64,000 bases of DNA. It comes from Morella rubra (Eukaryota; Streptophyta; Magnoliopsida; Fagales; Myricaceae). The stretch is taken from assembly GCA_003952965.2 (NCBI GenBank), contig RXIC02000029.1:104346-168345 (forward strand), written 5' to 3'. The notes under the pieces are model-generated. The model did no database searches, was not told the origin of the DNA, and saw nothing but the letters and a program-made list of their open reading frames with translations. Shown one piece after another: positions 16,383 through 27,792 of the stretch; positions within the stretch are counted from its first letter, which is position 1, and every line of letters begins with the position of its first letter. The translations under genes and the position numbers were made by a program.

Positions 16383-19002
16383 ATGGAAGGGAGACGGAAA
16401 ATCCATCAACTACCTGTTGTTGAGAAGCTGATAGCGGTGCTGCTGATTGCTTCCTTCTCCTTCCAGATCTGCGCTTCTGATTCTGATGTGGTAACGTTTG
16501 CATTGCTGTTTGTTTACCACTGGATCTCTGATTCTTCTTCCTTTTAATCTAATTTTGAGTTGAACAATAATGGAGTATTTTGTAACCAACAGATCTACTC
16601 CGATTCGTTTGACGAATCGTTCGATAGTCGGTGGATTGTGTCTCAGAAGGACGAGTATAAAGGTGCCTCTCCATTTACTATTCTTTCTGTATCTAATTAA
16701 GATGTTTATTCCTTCTTTTGATCTCTTATGCTCTTCGCAATAAATTAGCCGATACTTCGATCTGTATTCCACCGCCGGTTTTCGTTTTGTTCTCTTGTTG
16801 ACTCCTTGCAGTCTGAACTGTATTGTGACTATCATGAGCAATTTTTCAATTTGGTTTAATGTTTCAAATTATGAGCTTTTGTTATCTGTTTTCGCTTTTT
16901 GGCGTTCCCTTGGCTGCCCTGCGGCTGTGGAAGTTTCAGTTGTAGTTACCGTACGCTAGAGATCAGTTTGACTGTATTGGTAAACCTAGAATGCTGAGCT
17001 GTCATGTTACCCGAGTTATGCTTGCTATTGAATGCGCTCAACAGCGACCCCTAGTATTAATGATGTTCTATAAAATCATAATCGATTGCATATTCATTGT
17101 AGTCTTTAGTCTTTTGAAGCATAAAAAACAAAAAACAAAAGAGAACAAGGATTCAAGAAGTTTCCAAATCTTCCATCGGTTAGCTCTGTCACAGTTGCCA
17201 TGATTGACCTATTTGTAGAATGAATTTTTATATCAGTATGCCTTATTGGGTTTAGGTGTCTGGAAGCATTCGAAAAGTGAGGGACATGATGATTATGGCC
17301 TTCTGGTTAGTGAGAAGGCAAGGAAGTATGCGATAGTAAAAGATCTAGATGAGTCTGTGAGTCTCAAAGACCGAACCATTGTCCTACAGTATGAAGTCCG
17401 TCTCCAGAATGGGCTAGAATGTGGTGGTGCATACTTGAAGTATCTCCGACCACAAGAGGCTGGATGGCAACCCAAGGAATTTGATAATGATTCTCCATAC
17501 TCCTTCATGTTTGGACCTGACAAATGCGGTTCCACAAACAAGGTGCACTTCATTCTTAAGCACAAGAACCCCAAGAGTGGGGAGTATGTGGAGCACCATC
17601 TGAAGTCCCCCCCTTCGGTGCCCTCCGACAAACTATCTCATGTCTACACTGCAGTTTTGAGACCAGATAATGAAGTTCGGATTCTAATTGATGGGGAGGA
17701 GAAGACGAAGGCAAATTTCCTCGTCGCTGATGATTTTGAGCCACCCCTAATTCCAGCCAAGACAATTCCTGACCCAGATGATAAGAAACCAGAAGACTGG
17801 GACGAGCGAGCTAAGATTCCAGATCCAAATGCTGTGAAGCCAGATGATTGGGATGAGGATGCACCCATGGAGATTGAAGATGAGGAAGCTGTGAAACCTG
17901 AAGGATGGTTGGATGATGAGCCCGAGGAGATTGACGATCCTGAGGCTACAAAGCCAGAAGATTGGGATGATGAGGAAGATGGTGAATGGGAGGCACCAAA
18001 AATTGATAACCCAAAGTGCGAGGTTGCACCTGGTTGTGGTGAGTGGAAGAGGCCAATGAAGAGGAACCCTGCTTATAAAGGAAAATGGCACGCTCCTCTA
18101 ATTGATAACCCGAATTATAAGGGAATATGGAAGCCTCAACAAATCCCAAATCCTGATTACTTTGAGCTTGAGAAACCTGATTTTGAACCCATTGCTGCAA
18201 TTGGTATTGAGATCTGGACAATGCAAGATGGCATATTGTTTGACAATATTCTCATTGCTGGTGATGAGAAGGTTGCGGAATCATACAGGCTAACAACATG
18301 GAAGCCAAAGTTCGAAGTTGAGAAAGAGAAACAAAAGGCTGAAGAAGCAGCTTCTGGTCTTTCTGATGGCCTTGCTGGCTTCCAGGTAAGCTCCTGTCCG
18401 CCTTTATGTTTTACTTTCTTTTGATTTTTGAATGATTTCATGCCCTAATAAATCTCTTGGATTACCACTTGCAGAAGAAGGTTTTTGACCTTCTTTACAA
18501 GATAGTGGATATTCCTTTCTTGGATGCCTACAAACCCAAGATCATTGTAAGTTTAAGAACTTGTCATCACTTATACAGCACTATCTACCGTTTCATTTGA
18601 ACAAGCCTGGGGAGGTCCTATAACGGTGATTTTATGTTGCTCGTGCAGGATCTCATTGAAAAGGGAGAAAAACAACCCAATCTAACCATTGGTGTTATTG
18701 TTTCGGTCTTGGTCATCATTTTGACATTTTTCTTCAGAATCCTTTTCGGTGGCAAAAAGCCAGCGGTAAGTTTATACTAGCCACATCATACTTGCATCTC
18801 AGTGAGAGAGTATTTTTTCATATATGGTTTTCTTTTTCCCTGAAACTTGCAGGTCAATGCCAGTGAAACAAGAAGAGATGAGCCTGCAGAGACTTCCAAC
18901 AATCAAGGAACCAGTGGGGAGAAGGAAGATGAAGACGAGGATGAGAAGGAGGATGCTGCTGCTGCTGCTCCGCGTAGGAGGCCTACCAGACGTGATAACT
19001 GA
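16383..19002 (+). CDS. CNX1: Calnexin, ER membrane lectin chaperone
   Basis: Binds monoglucosylated N-glycans on folding glycoproteins in the ER. Six exons: 16383-16490, 16593-16662, 17256-18385, 18475-18546, 18649-18765, 18853-19002, giving 1647 bp or 548 residues (Arabidopsis CNX1 is about 530). Residues 1-32 look like a signal peptide ([17 protein letters not shown]). The lectin part contains [10 protein letters not shown] and the [11 protein letters not shown] stretch. The P-domain arm, about residues 224-360, shows four motif-1 repeats (DP..KPEDWD) and then four motif-2 repeats (G.W..P.I.NP.Y). A single transmembrane helix (about 472-492, [18 protein letters not shown]) is followed by an acidic cytosolic tail ending RRRPTRRDN. 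The membrane helix and tail separate it from calreticulin. Intron 2 is 593 bp. It converges on the PPR gene. Confidence 0.96.
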
Positions 19003-19528
19003 ACTAGGAACGCAAGAATCGCCTTTGGTTGTCACTTTACAATTTTGAGGAGATAGGAACTCCAAGTAGCTGGATTTTACTTAAACTTATATCTCCTGAA
19101 TTTTCTTTTCGTTTTTCTATTTCAAGAGAGTCACGTTGGAGTTTGGACTGAGTTCATGTTGATTAGTATGCCTTTTTTGTTTTTCGTTTTTTTTAAGAAA
19201 AGATCAATTTCCATTTGGATTTATTAAAACCCCCGTCTCCCCTTCTTTTGTCCTTTGTTTGACATGAGGCAATATTTTCAACTATGCGGTTGGTTTTAAC
19301 TCCATAGTTGAGCACTGTACGCTGAATGGACTATGGACCAGCGGCGCTATGACTGCCATGTCTAGAGGGAGTTAATCCTGCAAGTCACACATTGTCGTAC
19401 AAAAACCTTATCTAGAGAAGCGTACAGATTGTTGCGTATTTAGAAAAAAAAAAAAAGAAGTGCAGATTGCTGCGTAAATAGGAGCTGAAATTCTTGCAAT
19501 TCCAAGAACCAAAATATGAGTATCTGGA
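19003..19528. other. Shared 3' flank of calnexin and the PPR gene
   Basis: 527 bp between two convergent stop codons. Probably the two 3' UTRs; an A-run at 19443-19456 lies between them. No gene seen. Confidence 0.5.
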
Positions 19529-21526
19529 TTACCAAAAATCTCCACATGAACACAAGCCATCCTTAAAATGATGGAAACAATTGAGGTCCTTTAATATGAT
19601 TTCTCGTCCTACTATCTTGGATATAACCTTCGCAGAATCATGGCAACTGCGACACACGCGGAGGTTTTTAGTAACACGAATTGTTGCACCAGGTTGTGTG
19701 CTGATGAGCCCAAAAGCAATCGCCAACAATTCACTGTGTCCAATCTGAATGCACTCTCTTTCTTCCTCCACATCATGCAGACTGAAGTCGGGGCTCGGCC
19801 GATATCCTTCGTCTTCCATTTTCTTCACTAAACACTGTAATTCCGAGGATATTCTCTTTGATCTTGGGTGCGATACATCCCCCGTTCCAAAGACGTGAAC
19901 TTTATTTCGAAACTCTATCCAACTATAAGCTTTCCTAGGCTTCAAACCCATGTCTCTCACTGTTTCCCTCAGTTTATCAACCATGTCCCATCTTGCCCTG
20001 TAAGCATACCAGTTTGACAGTAGCACATAGTTTTCGGCATTAAGAGGTTCCAAATCACACAGCTGCTCAATGACTCGCTTACCCAACTTCGGTTGTTGGT
20101 GATTTCTCCAGCCATCGAGAAGTGCTCTCAGTACTTCAGCATGGTTTTGAATCTTATGTTCCTCAATAAAGATCCCTGCCTCATCAAAGAGTCCAGCACG
20201 AGATAGAAGAGCAACCATTAAAGAGTAGTGTTCAACTTTAGGTGCCGTGATGCAGTTGAAGAAAAACTTTCCTTGTTCAACCATGCATGCAGTGCGACAA
20301 GCATGGAGGACAGCAGTATATGTGACTTGATCTATTTGTATGGTGGAGTTACTCTCCATAGTGCGGAACAAATGCACACCACGCTCTCCTTGTCCATGTA
20401 AACTATATCCCATTATCATTACAGTCCATGAAACCACATCCTTATTCTTCATCGTATTGAAAATCCTTGAAGCATATTCAATAAATCCTGATTTCACATG
20501 CATGTCCATAACAGCATTTTGGACCATGAGATTCAAGTAAGTACTGTTTCTAAGAAGGTAGCCATGAATCTCTTTGCCATGCTTGTGTGCAGCCATTCTC
20601 GCACAGGCTGGGAGAATGCTAGAAAATGTGAGAGCATCAGGTTTAAAGCCATCCACACTCATCTGCCGAAGCAATTTAAGACCCTCATTGAATCCTCCTT
20701 TCTTCACATAACCATTTATAATTGCTGTCCATGAAACTACATCTTTTGCTGGCATCCCATCAAAATTTTCCCGAGCATCTTTCATACTGCCACAATCTAT
20801 GTACATTTTCAAGAGGCTATTGCTGACCAACACGTCAAACTCCAGTCCATAATTCCGAGCAATTCGGTGCAGCTTCCTCCCTTGTTGCAGCGATTTAACC
20901 ACGCCACAGGCACCCACTACGGTTGCCAATGCCACCGAATCTATCTCAGCCCCTGACTCAATCATTTGGTCAAACATATCAATCGCCAAACCGGGTTTGT
21001 TTTTCATGATGTACAACCTGGCTAGCAGAGTCCAAGCAACGGAATTCCCATGTGCAGACTTCTCGAAAAGCCACCTCGCGGTATCAACACTGTCAAGACG
21101 TCCATACATTTGGATCAATGCAGTAACTACATAGTGGTCGGAAGAGAACCCAAGCTTGAGAGCGTGCCCATGAAGTTGTTTGCCCAGAAAAATATCTCCA
21201 CTACGGCAAGAAGCAGTCAAAACTCGAGGGAGAGTGCGCCTGTCAGGACGAACAGTGCCCCGGAGAAGCAGTTGGGTGTAAGTTGAAATAACAAGGTCGA
21301 AATCTCCATTAGTTAGGTGGATTTGCAAAAGATTGTTCCAAGCAAAAATGTCCGTGTCTGGAACGGGTATTTCATCGAGCACTCGGTGGTCAAACACCAA
21401 TTCACCGCCAACCTTTGCACTAATTCGAAGATCACGGGAATAATGGTATTGAGTTGTGTTCAATTGTTTCTGGGAAACAAAACAATGATGCGGAACTCGT
21501 GCGTACGCGGACGGAAGGACGTACAT
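19529..21526 (-). CDS. PLS-class pentatricopeptide repeat protein with DYW domain
   Basis: Intronless, 665 residues. PPR proteins bind organelle RNA base by base; the DYW domain is a cytidine deaminase for C-to-U editing. About a dozen P/L/S repeats run from about residue 55 to 470 (for example KDVVSWTAIINGYVKKGGF, DALTFSSILPACARMAAHK, KDVVSWTVMIMGYSLHGQGE). E and E+ parts follow (YVLLSNWYAYRARW, SWIEFRNKVHVFGTGD). The DYW domain has the zinc-binding HSE at 597-599, CRSC at 625-628 and CSC at 659-661, so the deaminase centre looks intact. The last residues are DFW instead of DYW, a conservative change. Organelle targeting is expected, but the N-terminus is not a textbook transit peptide. The RNA target cannot be read from the sequence. 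Confidence 0.93.
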   Translation of the reverse strand: MYVLPSAYARVPHHCFVSQKQLNTTQYHYSRDLRISAKVGGELVFDHRVLDEIPVPDTDIFAWNNLLQIHLTNGDFDLVISTYTQLLLRGTVRPDRRTLPRVLTASCRSGDIFLGKQLHGHALKLGFSSDHYVVTALIQMYGRLDSVDTARWLFEKSAHGNSVAWTLLARLYIMKNKPGLAIDMFDQMIESGAEIDSVALATVVGACGVVKSLQQGRKLHRIARNYGLEFDVLVSNSLLKMYIDCGSMKDARENFDGMPAKDVVSWTAIINGYVKKGGFNEGLKLLRQMSVDGFKPDALTFSSILPACARMAAHKHGKEIHGYLLRNSTYLNLMVQNAVMDMHVKSGFIEYASRIFNTMKNKDVVSWTVMIMGYSLHGQGERGVHLFRTMESNSTIQIDQVTYTAVLHACRTACMVEQGKFFFNCITAPKVEHYSLMVALLSRAGLFDEAGIFIEEHKIQNHAEVLRALLDGWRNHQQPKLGKRVIEQLCDLEPLNAENYVLLSNWYAYRARWDMVDKLRETVRDMGLKPRKAYSWIEFRNKVHVFGTGDVSHPRSKRISSELQCLVKKMEDEGYRPSPDFSLHDVEEERECIQIGHSELLAIAFGLISTQPGATIRVTKNLRVCRSCHDSAKVISKIVGREIILKDLNCFHHFKDGLCSCGDFW

Positions 21527-21695
21527 TTTCGGCTTTGCGTCTTTGATATTATCTTTGTTTCGAACCTGAAAATGTGGAGCTGGCCACTATTGAAAGGCTA
21601 GGCAAACACAGAGCATTGTATCCAATTACCCTCCCGCATTGGCATTTATAGCGTGTGGTGATTTTTTGCCCCTCCATCTCTGCTTTATTTTAGAT

Positions 21696-21991
21696 GAGTT
21701 ATAATACTTCGCTGTAAAAACATTTTACATCCGAAAATTTTATTTAAAAGTTGAAAACTTTGTCCTTACCAAACAAACCCACCTTGCAACAGAGACTGTC
21801 GGCTGTCCAACTAGAATAATACTAGGAAATCAGACTAATTTATGAGTTTTAATACTTCGCTGTAAAAACATTTTACATCCGAAAATTTTATTTAAAAGTT
21901 GAAAACTTTGTCCTTACCAAACAAACCCACCTTGCAACAGAGACTGTCGGTTGTCCAACTAGAATAATACTAGGAAATCAGACTAATTTAT
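21696..21991. repeat. 148-bp perfect-spacing tandem duplication
   Basis: 21696-21843 is repeated head-to-tail as 21844-21991. I see only two or three base differences (for example gtcggctgtcc against gtcggttgtcc), about 98% identity. The duplicate lies about 170 bp upstream of the PPR start codon, on its promoter side. High identity suggests a recent event or an assembly artefact. Confidence 0.9.
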
Positions 21992-23179
21992 GTCTTTTAT
22001 TATTATTTTGGGGATAAGTGTTTCTAAGCTTAATTTGCTCAATTTGTGTCAAACCGTTTACCAAATCGTATCATAATTGTTGGTCTAAACAGGGAAATAA
22101 AAAAAGGGATTATCGTAATTATTGATGCTTTTTTTGTTTTTTTATAAGTAATTATTGATGGCAATGCTAAAAATCACGAAGCTAAGATCTGGAAGACTAG
22201 AACCGAAGCACCAACGTCTGGACCACCTAGGCAATTTAAAAAAAAAAAAAAAATTTGGGTAATTTAGGTAGGAAGATTCATTTTGAAGACTATTTAAACT
22301 TTTTACGATGATGACATGGGATTGGCATGATGTGACGGCCATCACAGGAGGCTGAAGCTTTGGTGCATGCTGGTGATGGATTGGCGGGGTCGTAAATTCT
22401 TATATTTAATGCTTCCGAGCATCAAGTCGCGACATAAACTAATGTATTTATACGAATTAAGACGCACGCACCCACGCAATATATGAACTCACCTTTGAAT
22501 GTATTGTTGCAACAAGCCAACAATAATCTCGAAGCTGACCTTGTTTGACTCGTACTTTGTCCTTTTCCCAATCTCCATCTTGGACTAGTACCATTTTGCC
22601 AGCCCCTCGCGATGACTGCACGGTCCAACTCTGCCAACCCAACTAAACTTAGGGAAAAGACATGCATGCACCCAGCACAGTACTACAGCCCTTCGCCAGG
22701 GTCTAGTCGTTCTTCGCCATGTCAGACACCCAGAAATTCCCTTTGCTTATCCAGAAGCCGTGAGAGTAGCTTGTATCCCCTGAAATATTAGCTGGGTACG
22801 TAGAAACCGATAAGCATGTCTTCTACTTCAGATCAGAATTGTTGATGGTGGTGCGGAAAGGAAAATATAAATGTTGTAGAAGTGAAAGTTGACTGCAGTT
22901 TTAGGTTTCTCTCAATTACTACTTATCTATAACTTTTTGGTTTATTAATCTCAGTTGTAGTGACTCTTCTCTTGATCGAGTCTATAGGTGTTACTTTCGA
23001 AATGTAATTGCTTAGAATAACAAAGAGAAAAATATAACTGCAATGACAAAGAAATTGCAAATCGAGTGGCGTTTCATTGAGTTTTTGTATCTACCTAGCT
23101 GTAATCAAGTTTTACAAAATATCAGGTTCATATAAGACTTAAAGAAGAAAAGGAAAACTAAAGGCTCGGACACTAAGAA
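21992..23179. other. Intergenic region between PPR and DUF4228 genes
   Basis: Mixed AT-rich DNA. The section 22700-23179 is probably the 3' UTR side of the DUF4228 gene. Small open frames around 22420-22670 have no recognisable domain. No further feature supported. Confidence 0.4.
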
Positions 23180-23998
23180 CTATTTTCTTGATTTAATCTT
23201 GATCTTTGGAGGAGGTTTGGTACAAGTTACATGAAGGTGGTGTTCTGATCTGAGATTCTTTTGAGGTCCTTTTGGTTGAGGTTTCTTCCTTCTCTTCATC
23301 CCAAACGATGACAGTTTTCTCTTCTCTGACTCCCGTATCGTTTCAAGCTTCGGCTTCCATCGATGGGATCCGACAAGCTGAGCGTACTCCTTCTGCAATT
23401 GAGGGGTACTGCACACTGCACTCTCAGATTTGCTTGAGCTATCCTTCTTTTCATCCTCCTCTCTGATCTTCCCTTCTTCCAACAATTGAGATATGAAATC
23501 ATCCGAGACGCGTAGCCTTAGACACCCGGATGGGGTTTTCTGTATATCGAAAGGTTGACAAGCGGCTGCTCTCTTTACAAACGCATTCCTCGAACCCTTA
23601 GATGTCAGCGAAGAAGAAGAAAGCGGGGATGGTTCGGGTAGAGACGAGGCAAATGAGGCTATGGTCACGAACGATAGGACGGTTTGGAAGAAATGCTGGG
23701 GAAGAAGAAAGTACTTGTGGCCCAGCTGAAGCTCGTCGTCCTCGGAAAGAGCTGGAATCTTCTGGCCTATGTAAAACGAATCGGACCGGCACACCAGGTG
23801 CTTTGGAAACTCGATCATGAGCTCGGAGACGTGGATAGGACGGTGGTAGATCTTGACGATGCCGTCGGATTTGATCAGCTTTATGGACCCGACTCTAGGC
23901 TCAGGCTCAGGCCGGAGTTGCACGCAAGAAGCATGCCTTCCCAGCAAGTGGAAACACCATGGTATCATCTGAAGATTGAAGTACTTGATGAAACCCAT
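23180..23998 (-). CDS. DUF4228 (PADRE) domain protein
   Basis: Intronless, 272 residues from the first ATG at 23998; the open frame reaches further upstream only through a non-ATG codon. Residues about 1-130 carry the DUF4228/PADRE pattern: a short N-terminus with CVQLRP, a GSIKLIKSDGIVKIYHRPI strand pair, a VSELMIEFPKHLVCRSDSFY segment, and the LQLGHKYFLLP core. The rest is disordered, Ser-rich and then Lys/Arg-rich, with a short conserved-looking LRLRVSDDFISQLLEEG helix and a basic C-terminus (KIKIKSRK). PADRE proteins are plant-specific and are induced by pathogens and abiotic stress; their molecular activity is unknown. A long GA/CT repeat lies about 490 bp upstream. Confidence 0.87.
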   Translation of the reverse strand: MGFIKYFNLQMIPWCFHLLGRHASCVQLRPEPEPRVGSIKLIKSDGIVKIYHRPIHVSELMIEFPKHLVCRSDSFYIGQKIPALSEDDELQLGHKYFLLPQHFFQTVLSFVTIASFASSLPEPSPLSSSSLTSKGSRNAFVKRAAACQPFDIQKTPSGCLRLRVSDDFISQLLEEGKIREEDEKKDSSSKSESAVCSTPQLQKEYAQLVGSHRWKPKLETIRESEKRKLSSFGMKRRKKPQPKGPQKNLRSEHHLHVTCTKPPPKIKIKSRK

Positions 23999-24481
23999 TA
24001 TCTCATAATTCTCAGAAAGAAAGCGCAAAAAAGGGCTCAGGCACAAATGTACTGAGAGCCTCCTCGTTAGCTATATAGTAATAGCACAATAGGTTTGGTT
24101 GTTTAGGTAAACGAAGTAAAAAAGGGCAAAAGCCAAAAGGGTTTGCGTCTTTGTGGGGAGATGAGATGTTGACAGGAAGTAGATGAATAAGATGGTGCAG
24201 GCGACTTCGCTTGATTATATATACGGGTTTTATAGGTGAAGGGAATGTGTATGCGTATATCATATTGTTTCCTCGTATGCTTTTCATTGAGAAAGAAGAG
24301 GGTAGACTGTAGAGGGAGGAGCGGCGGGAGTAGAAAATAGAAAGGAGAGAGCTTGGTTTTTAGCGATAGAGGACTGATCGGGAGGCGTGAGACCCGGGTA
24401 AAGCTTTTGGCACGTAACACACAGTACTCTGCACTTGCTTTTGTTTGTTCTTGAAAGTTTGACACATTGTTTGACTCGAAA

Positions 24482-24483
<2 letters not shown>

Positions 24484-24521
<38 letters not shown>
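24484..24521 (+). repeat. CT/GA microsatellite
   Basis: An uninterrupted CT run of about 38 bp. On the minus strand it is a GA repeat about 490 bp upstream of the DUF4228 ATG; plant BBR/BPC factors bind such repeats, so a regulatory role is possible but unproven. Confidence 0.9.
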
Positions 24522-24523
<2 letters not shown>

Positions 24524-26099
24524 TTTCCTCCGAGGCCAAAAGAGAATTTTGAATCAGATCCCGCCTTTCATGAGCTTAGCTTTTGGTGCATATATTTTAC
24601 GCAAAACGACACGACTGACGATGCGAAAAGATATTCAGAACTGTTTGTGTTGGAATCACCGTTGTTCAACCTTAAGAGATAAATCAGAGAGAACCGACGA
24701 AGTGGCAGTGGAAGTTGCGCCCTTTAGAGGATACCCAAGGCAAATTAAGCATATTCCTATTGGTTCATTCTGGTACAAGCAACATTGAAATACAACATTG
24801 TTTATCGCGGTTAGACCTGCGGATTTCTAGTATACCGTTTATGTTGAAACAAAAGAATATCTCTTGTTTTTTTTTTTTCACTTCTCTCTTCTCTCTTCGT
24901 CCTTCATGTGCTGCATGGTCTAAGGAAAGGGTAACAACAGCGTGCCATTCCCAATAAATCCAACCCCACTCTCTCTCTAAACAAACTGCACTCTCCCCCA
25001 TTCATGCGCTTACCGGAGTATTCAACAAGAAAATAATGCAATAGTATTTTTCTCAAGCGTTGTGTCATGTGTGGGTCGTTGCTTGTGTAGTGACAGAGTT
25101 CTGACCGTTTCAACTTTTAAAATATGAAATGAGAGAAAAAAAACTTGACTACTCTTGTAAAACAAGGATCGTTTTTTCTTAAAAAAAGAAACGACCATTC
25201 AGAAATTAGAAACTACATGCCACATTGAGTAGACGAGAGGGGCCATGGTGGCCAACAGGATTGTAATTCAGTTGGTAATATCCAACATTTATTAGCCTTT
25301 CTCTTTTAGGTTAAGAATTTAAGTAATATAAGTTGAAATTGCTTGTGAGAGTAAAGTAATCTTAAGCCTAATTGATGATATAGTGATGGGCTCGCTCAAT
25401 AGATAATAACTATGGCTCAAACTAGACATTTTACAACGATTATACTTCTATGATCATGTCCAGAAAGGATTGTTAGTACTCTGGTTGCCTTGTCTCCTAA
25501 TGCTTAAAAAAAAAAAAAAAATGAAGCCATGATCCCCAACTGTCGACATTAGCCAAAACATAATAATAATAATAATAAGGGTAAAATCTAAATAAGTTAC
25601 TTGTACTTTTAGCAAAATTAATTTTAATATCCGTAATTCTAAATTTTTAGATTTATGAAGTCATTTTTGGATTTATAAGACTCATTCTAGTACAAGAATA
25701 GAGACCTTACTTAATTTCATCCATTAGATGATGAAAATATCCCACGTGCACGAATTCTACTAATTTTGCCACAATTATGGTATTTATATTTTCCCTAAAT
25801 AATAACTATATTTGTTTACTAAAATTTTATTATTCTAAACTTCTAACACAATAAAATAATTATAATATAATTTTTTTATTTTTATCAAATTATTAATTTT
25901 TATTATAAAAAATATAAAAAATTCATTCAAATCATTTCTCTTTACTTTTTCATTAATTTTAATACCTTTAAAATTTTAAACTTTCCAAAATATTAACACT
26001 CAAATACAACCTAAATAACTCACAAAAACATGATGCAAGCGGGCCAAAAAATTCCTAAAGAAAAGAGCGAGATTCTTTTAAAATGCTTTTCGCCCTCGC

Positions 26100-26141
26100 G
26101 AGATCGTGATCGAGATCGAGATCGAGATCGTGATCGTGATC
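26100..26141. repeat. GATCGN hexamer repeat
   Basis: Seven consecutive hexamers alternate GATCGT and GATCGA. The run is dense in the self-complementary GATC, so it can pair with itself. Confidence 0.8.
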
Positions 26142-26797
26142 ATCCTTTCAGTATCGGCCAAGATTTTAGATTTCAAAGAATTTAGGTGGCGTACGACAAA
26201 GGATCCGTCTACGTATCGGTCACTCATCATCAGTTTGACCAAAAAAATAAAGCGATATTGTCCACTCGCGGTTTGAGGAAGCAGAATGGCGTTTGGATTC
26301 TGCAATGCTGACCGGCCCACGCGTACATGTTCCGAGACAATTAACAATTGCTTCTTCCAGGTTCAACCATCTCGAATACATACAGACAGTAGATACCGTA
26401 GTATCCTATCACGTAGTTCAATCACCTGTGAGCAGCATATATATATATATAGTTCACGTGATAACTCCAATTTTAATAGCCAACTTGATCAACACTTCCA
26501 AAATCCAACTTGCATATTTTAATAATTCAATAAATAAATAAATTTAACGTGATCAGTAATTATCCACTAATCCACCGTATGCAAGACTGCATGCGCGTGT
26601 AACATGACACCTATATTATTTTAAAAGAAATATGTATATCCACAAACTATTTATTTAATACATTACACTCTTTTTTTATTTTTTTTGTTAAATTAGACTG
26701 GAATTTATTTAAAAAATATATATATAAATAAAACTACGATTATGCTTTGAAATATAACTTGTTATTCACGTGATTTTAATTAATTTGTAAATATACA

Positions 26798-26962
26798 TGA
26801 TGTTTGGCAAATTAAAATTTTAACTTTTAAAATTTTATCATCATTACAATTTTTCCTCTCTCTTTATTTTTTCACAAACTTTTTTCACCTTTTTACCTAC
26901 TTTTTTATTTTCACTCTTCACTTTTTTATCGACTCTTAAAATTTTACCCTAAAATTAAACGC
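26798..26962. mobile_element. Candidate AT-rich MITE remnant
   Basis: The left side reads gtttggcaaattaaaatttt, and the reverse complement of the right side reads gcgtttaattttagggtaaaattttaa, an imperfect inverted repeat around a C/T-rich centre. It resembles the element at 42190-42372. No clear target-site duplication was found, so this is tentative. Confidence 0.35.
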
Positions 26963-27792
26963 CATGGTAATATTTCGAACATGGTAGTTTATAGATAAAA
27001 ATTTGTTGTATCTGAATAGAGGGTTCTAACGAATCTTATTAAGCTACAAAATTGATATGATCAAATTAGGAGTGCTACGAGGAACTCTAAACACTCGATC
27101 CTGTTGCACAAGCCTCGTATTAGTTATAAAAAAAAAAAAAAATCAGTTTTTAAGGCAAAATGTACCTGAATTTATAAGAGAAGAGGGGAAAAAAAAAAAA
27201 AGAATGGAAAAAAGGCGGTCAAATTAGGCGTCCCACATCGCCCAAGATTAGGAAAGAGGAAAAAATTGTAGGCAACTGTCATGTTCGTGCGAAACGTGGG
27301 GTATTAGTTTCAATCAGTGAAGTAGTCAGTACGTGCATCTGGCATCTTCGAGAAAGAGAGGGGAGCCTTTATGCGATATTTGACTGGAGAGTGCACGTGC
27401 GTAGGACTCCATGTAAATGTGGATTGTAGTGTTGTTCCGGGCCCCGGATAAGAACTCGTGTCGGCGTTGAAAATTTCAATTCGGGCACGTGTCTTTTATC
27501 CGCTTAACAACCATGTTTGGGAATTGAGTTGGGTCCAACTTCTCTAAATAGAATCAAACCAACACTTTATTGGGTCCAACGGTTTTGCGAATTGAATGTG
27601 GACGAGAACGGAAAGGAAGGCCCATTTGAGTAGCTAACCGAAGACCATAAACGAACCGGAAGCCCAAACATCGACCGACCTCCCATGGTCTTAAGGTTGT
27701 CCCCGTCTCACTCCGTCAAAGATTCTGTTCTCTCGTACAATACTTTTTTTTATTGAAATCAGAACAAAACTGGGGAAGGAAGAACTGAAGAG

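Larger units (their letters stand above)
23999..27792. other. Intergenic region between DUF4228 and VTT-domain genes
   Basis: From 23999 to about 24480 lies the probable promoter and leader of the DUF4228 gene. Then come a CT microsatellite, AT-rich DNA (25560-26040), a GATCG-type repeat at 26100-26141 and a candidate small inverted-repeat element near 26795-26965. From about 27250 the sequence is the promoter side of the VTT gene. No other gene seen. Confidence 0.4.

Noticed and set aside
17293-18441. Several minus-strand frames over calnexin exon 3
   Set aside because: Antisense shadows of a repetitive acidic coding region.
23999-24046. Longer N-terminus for the DUF4228 protein
   Set aside because: Codon at 24046 is TTG on the coding strand; ATG at 23998 gives the expected MGFIKYFNLQ start.
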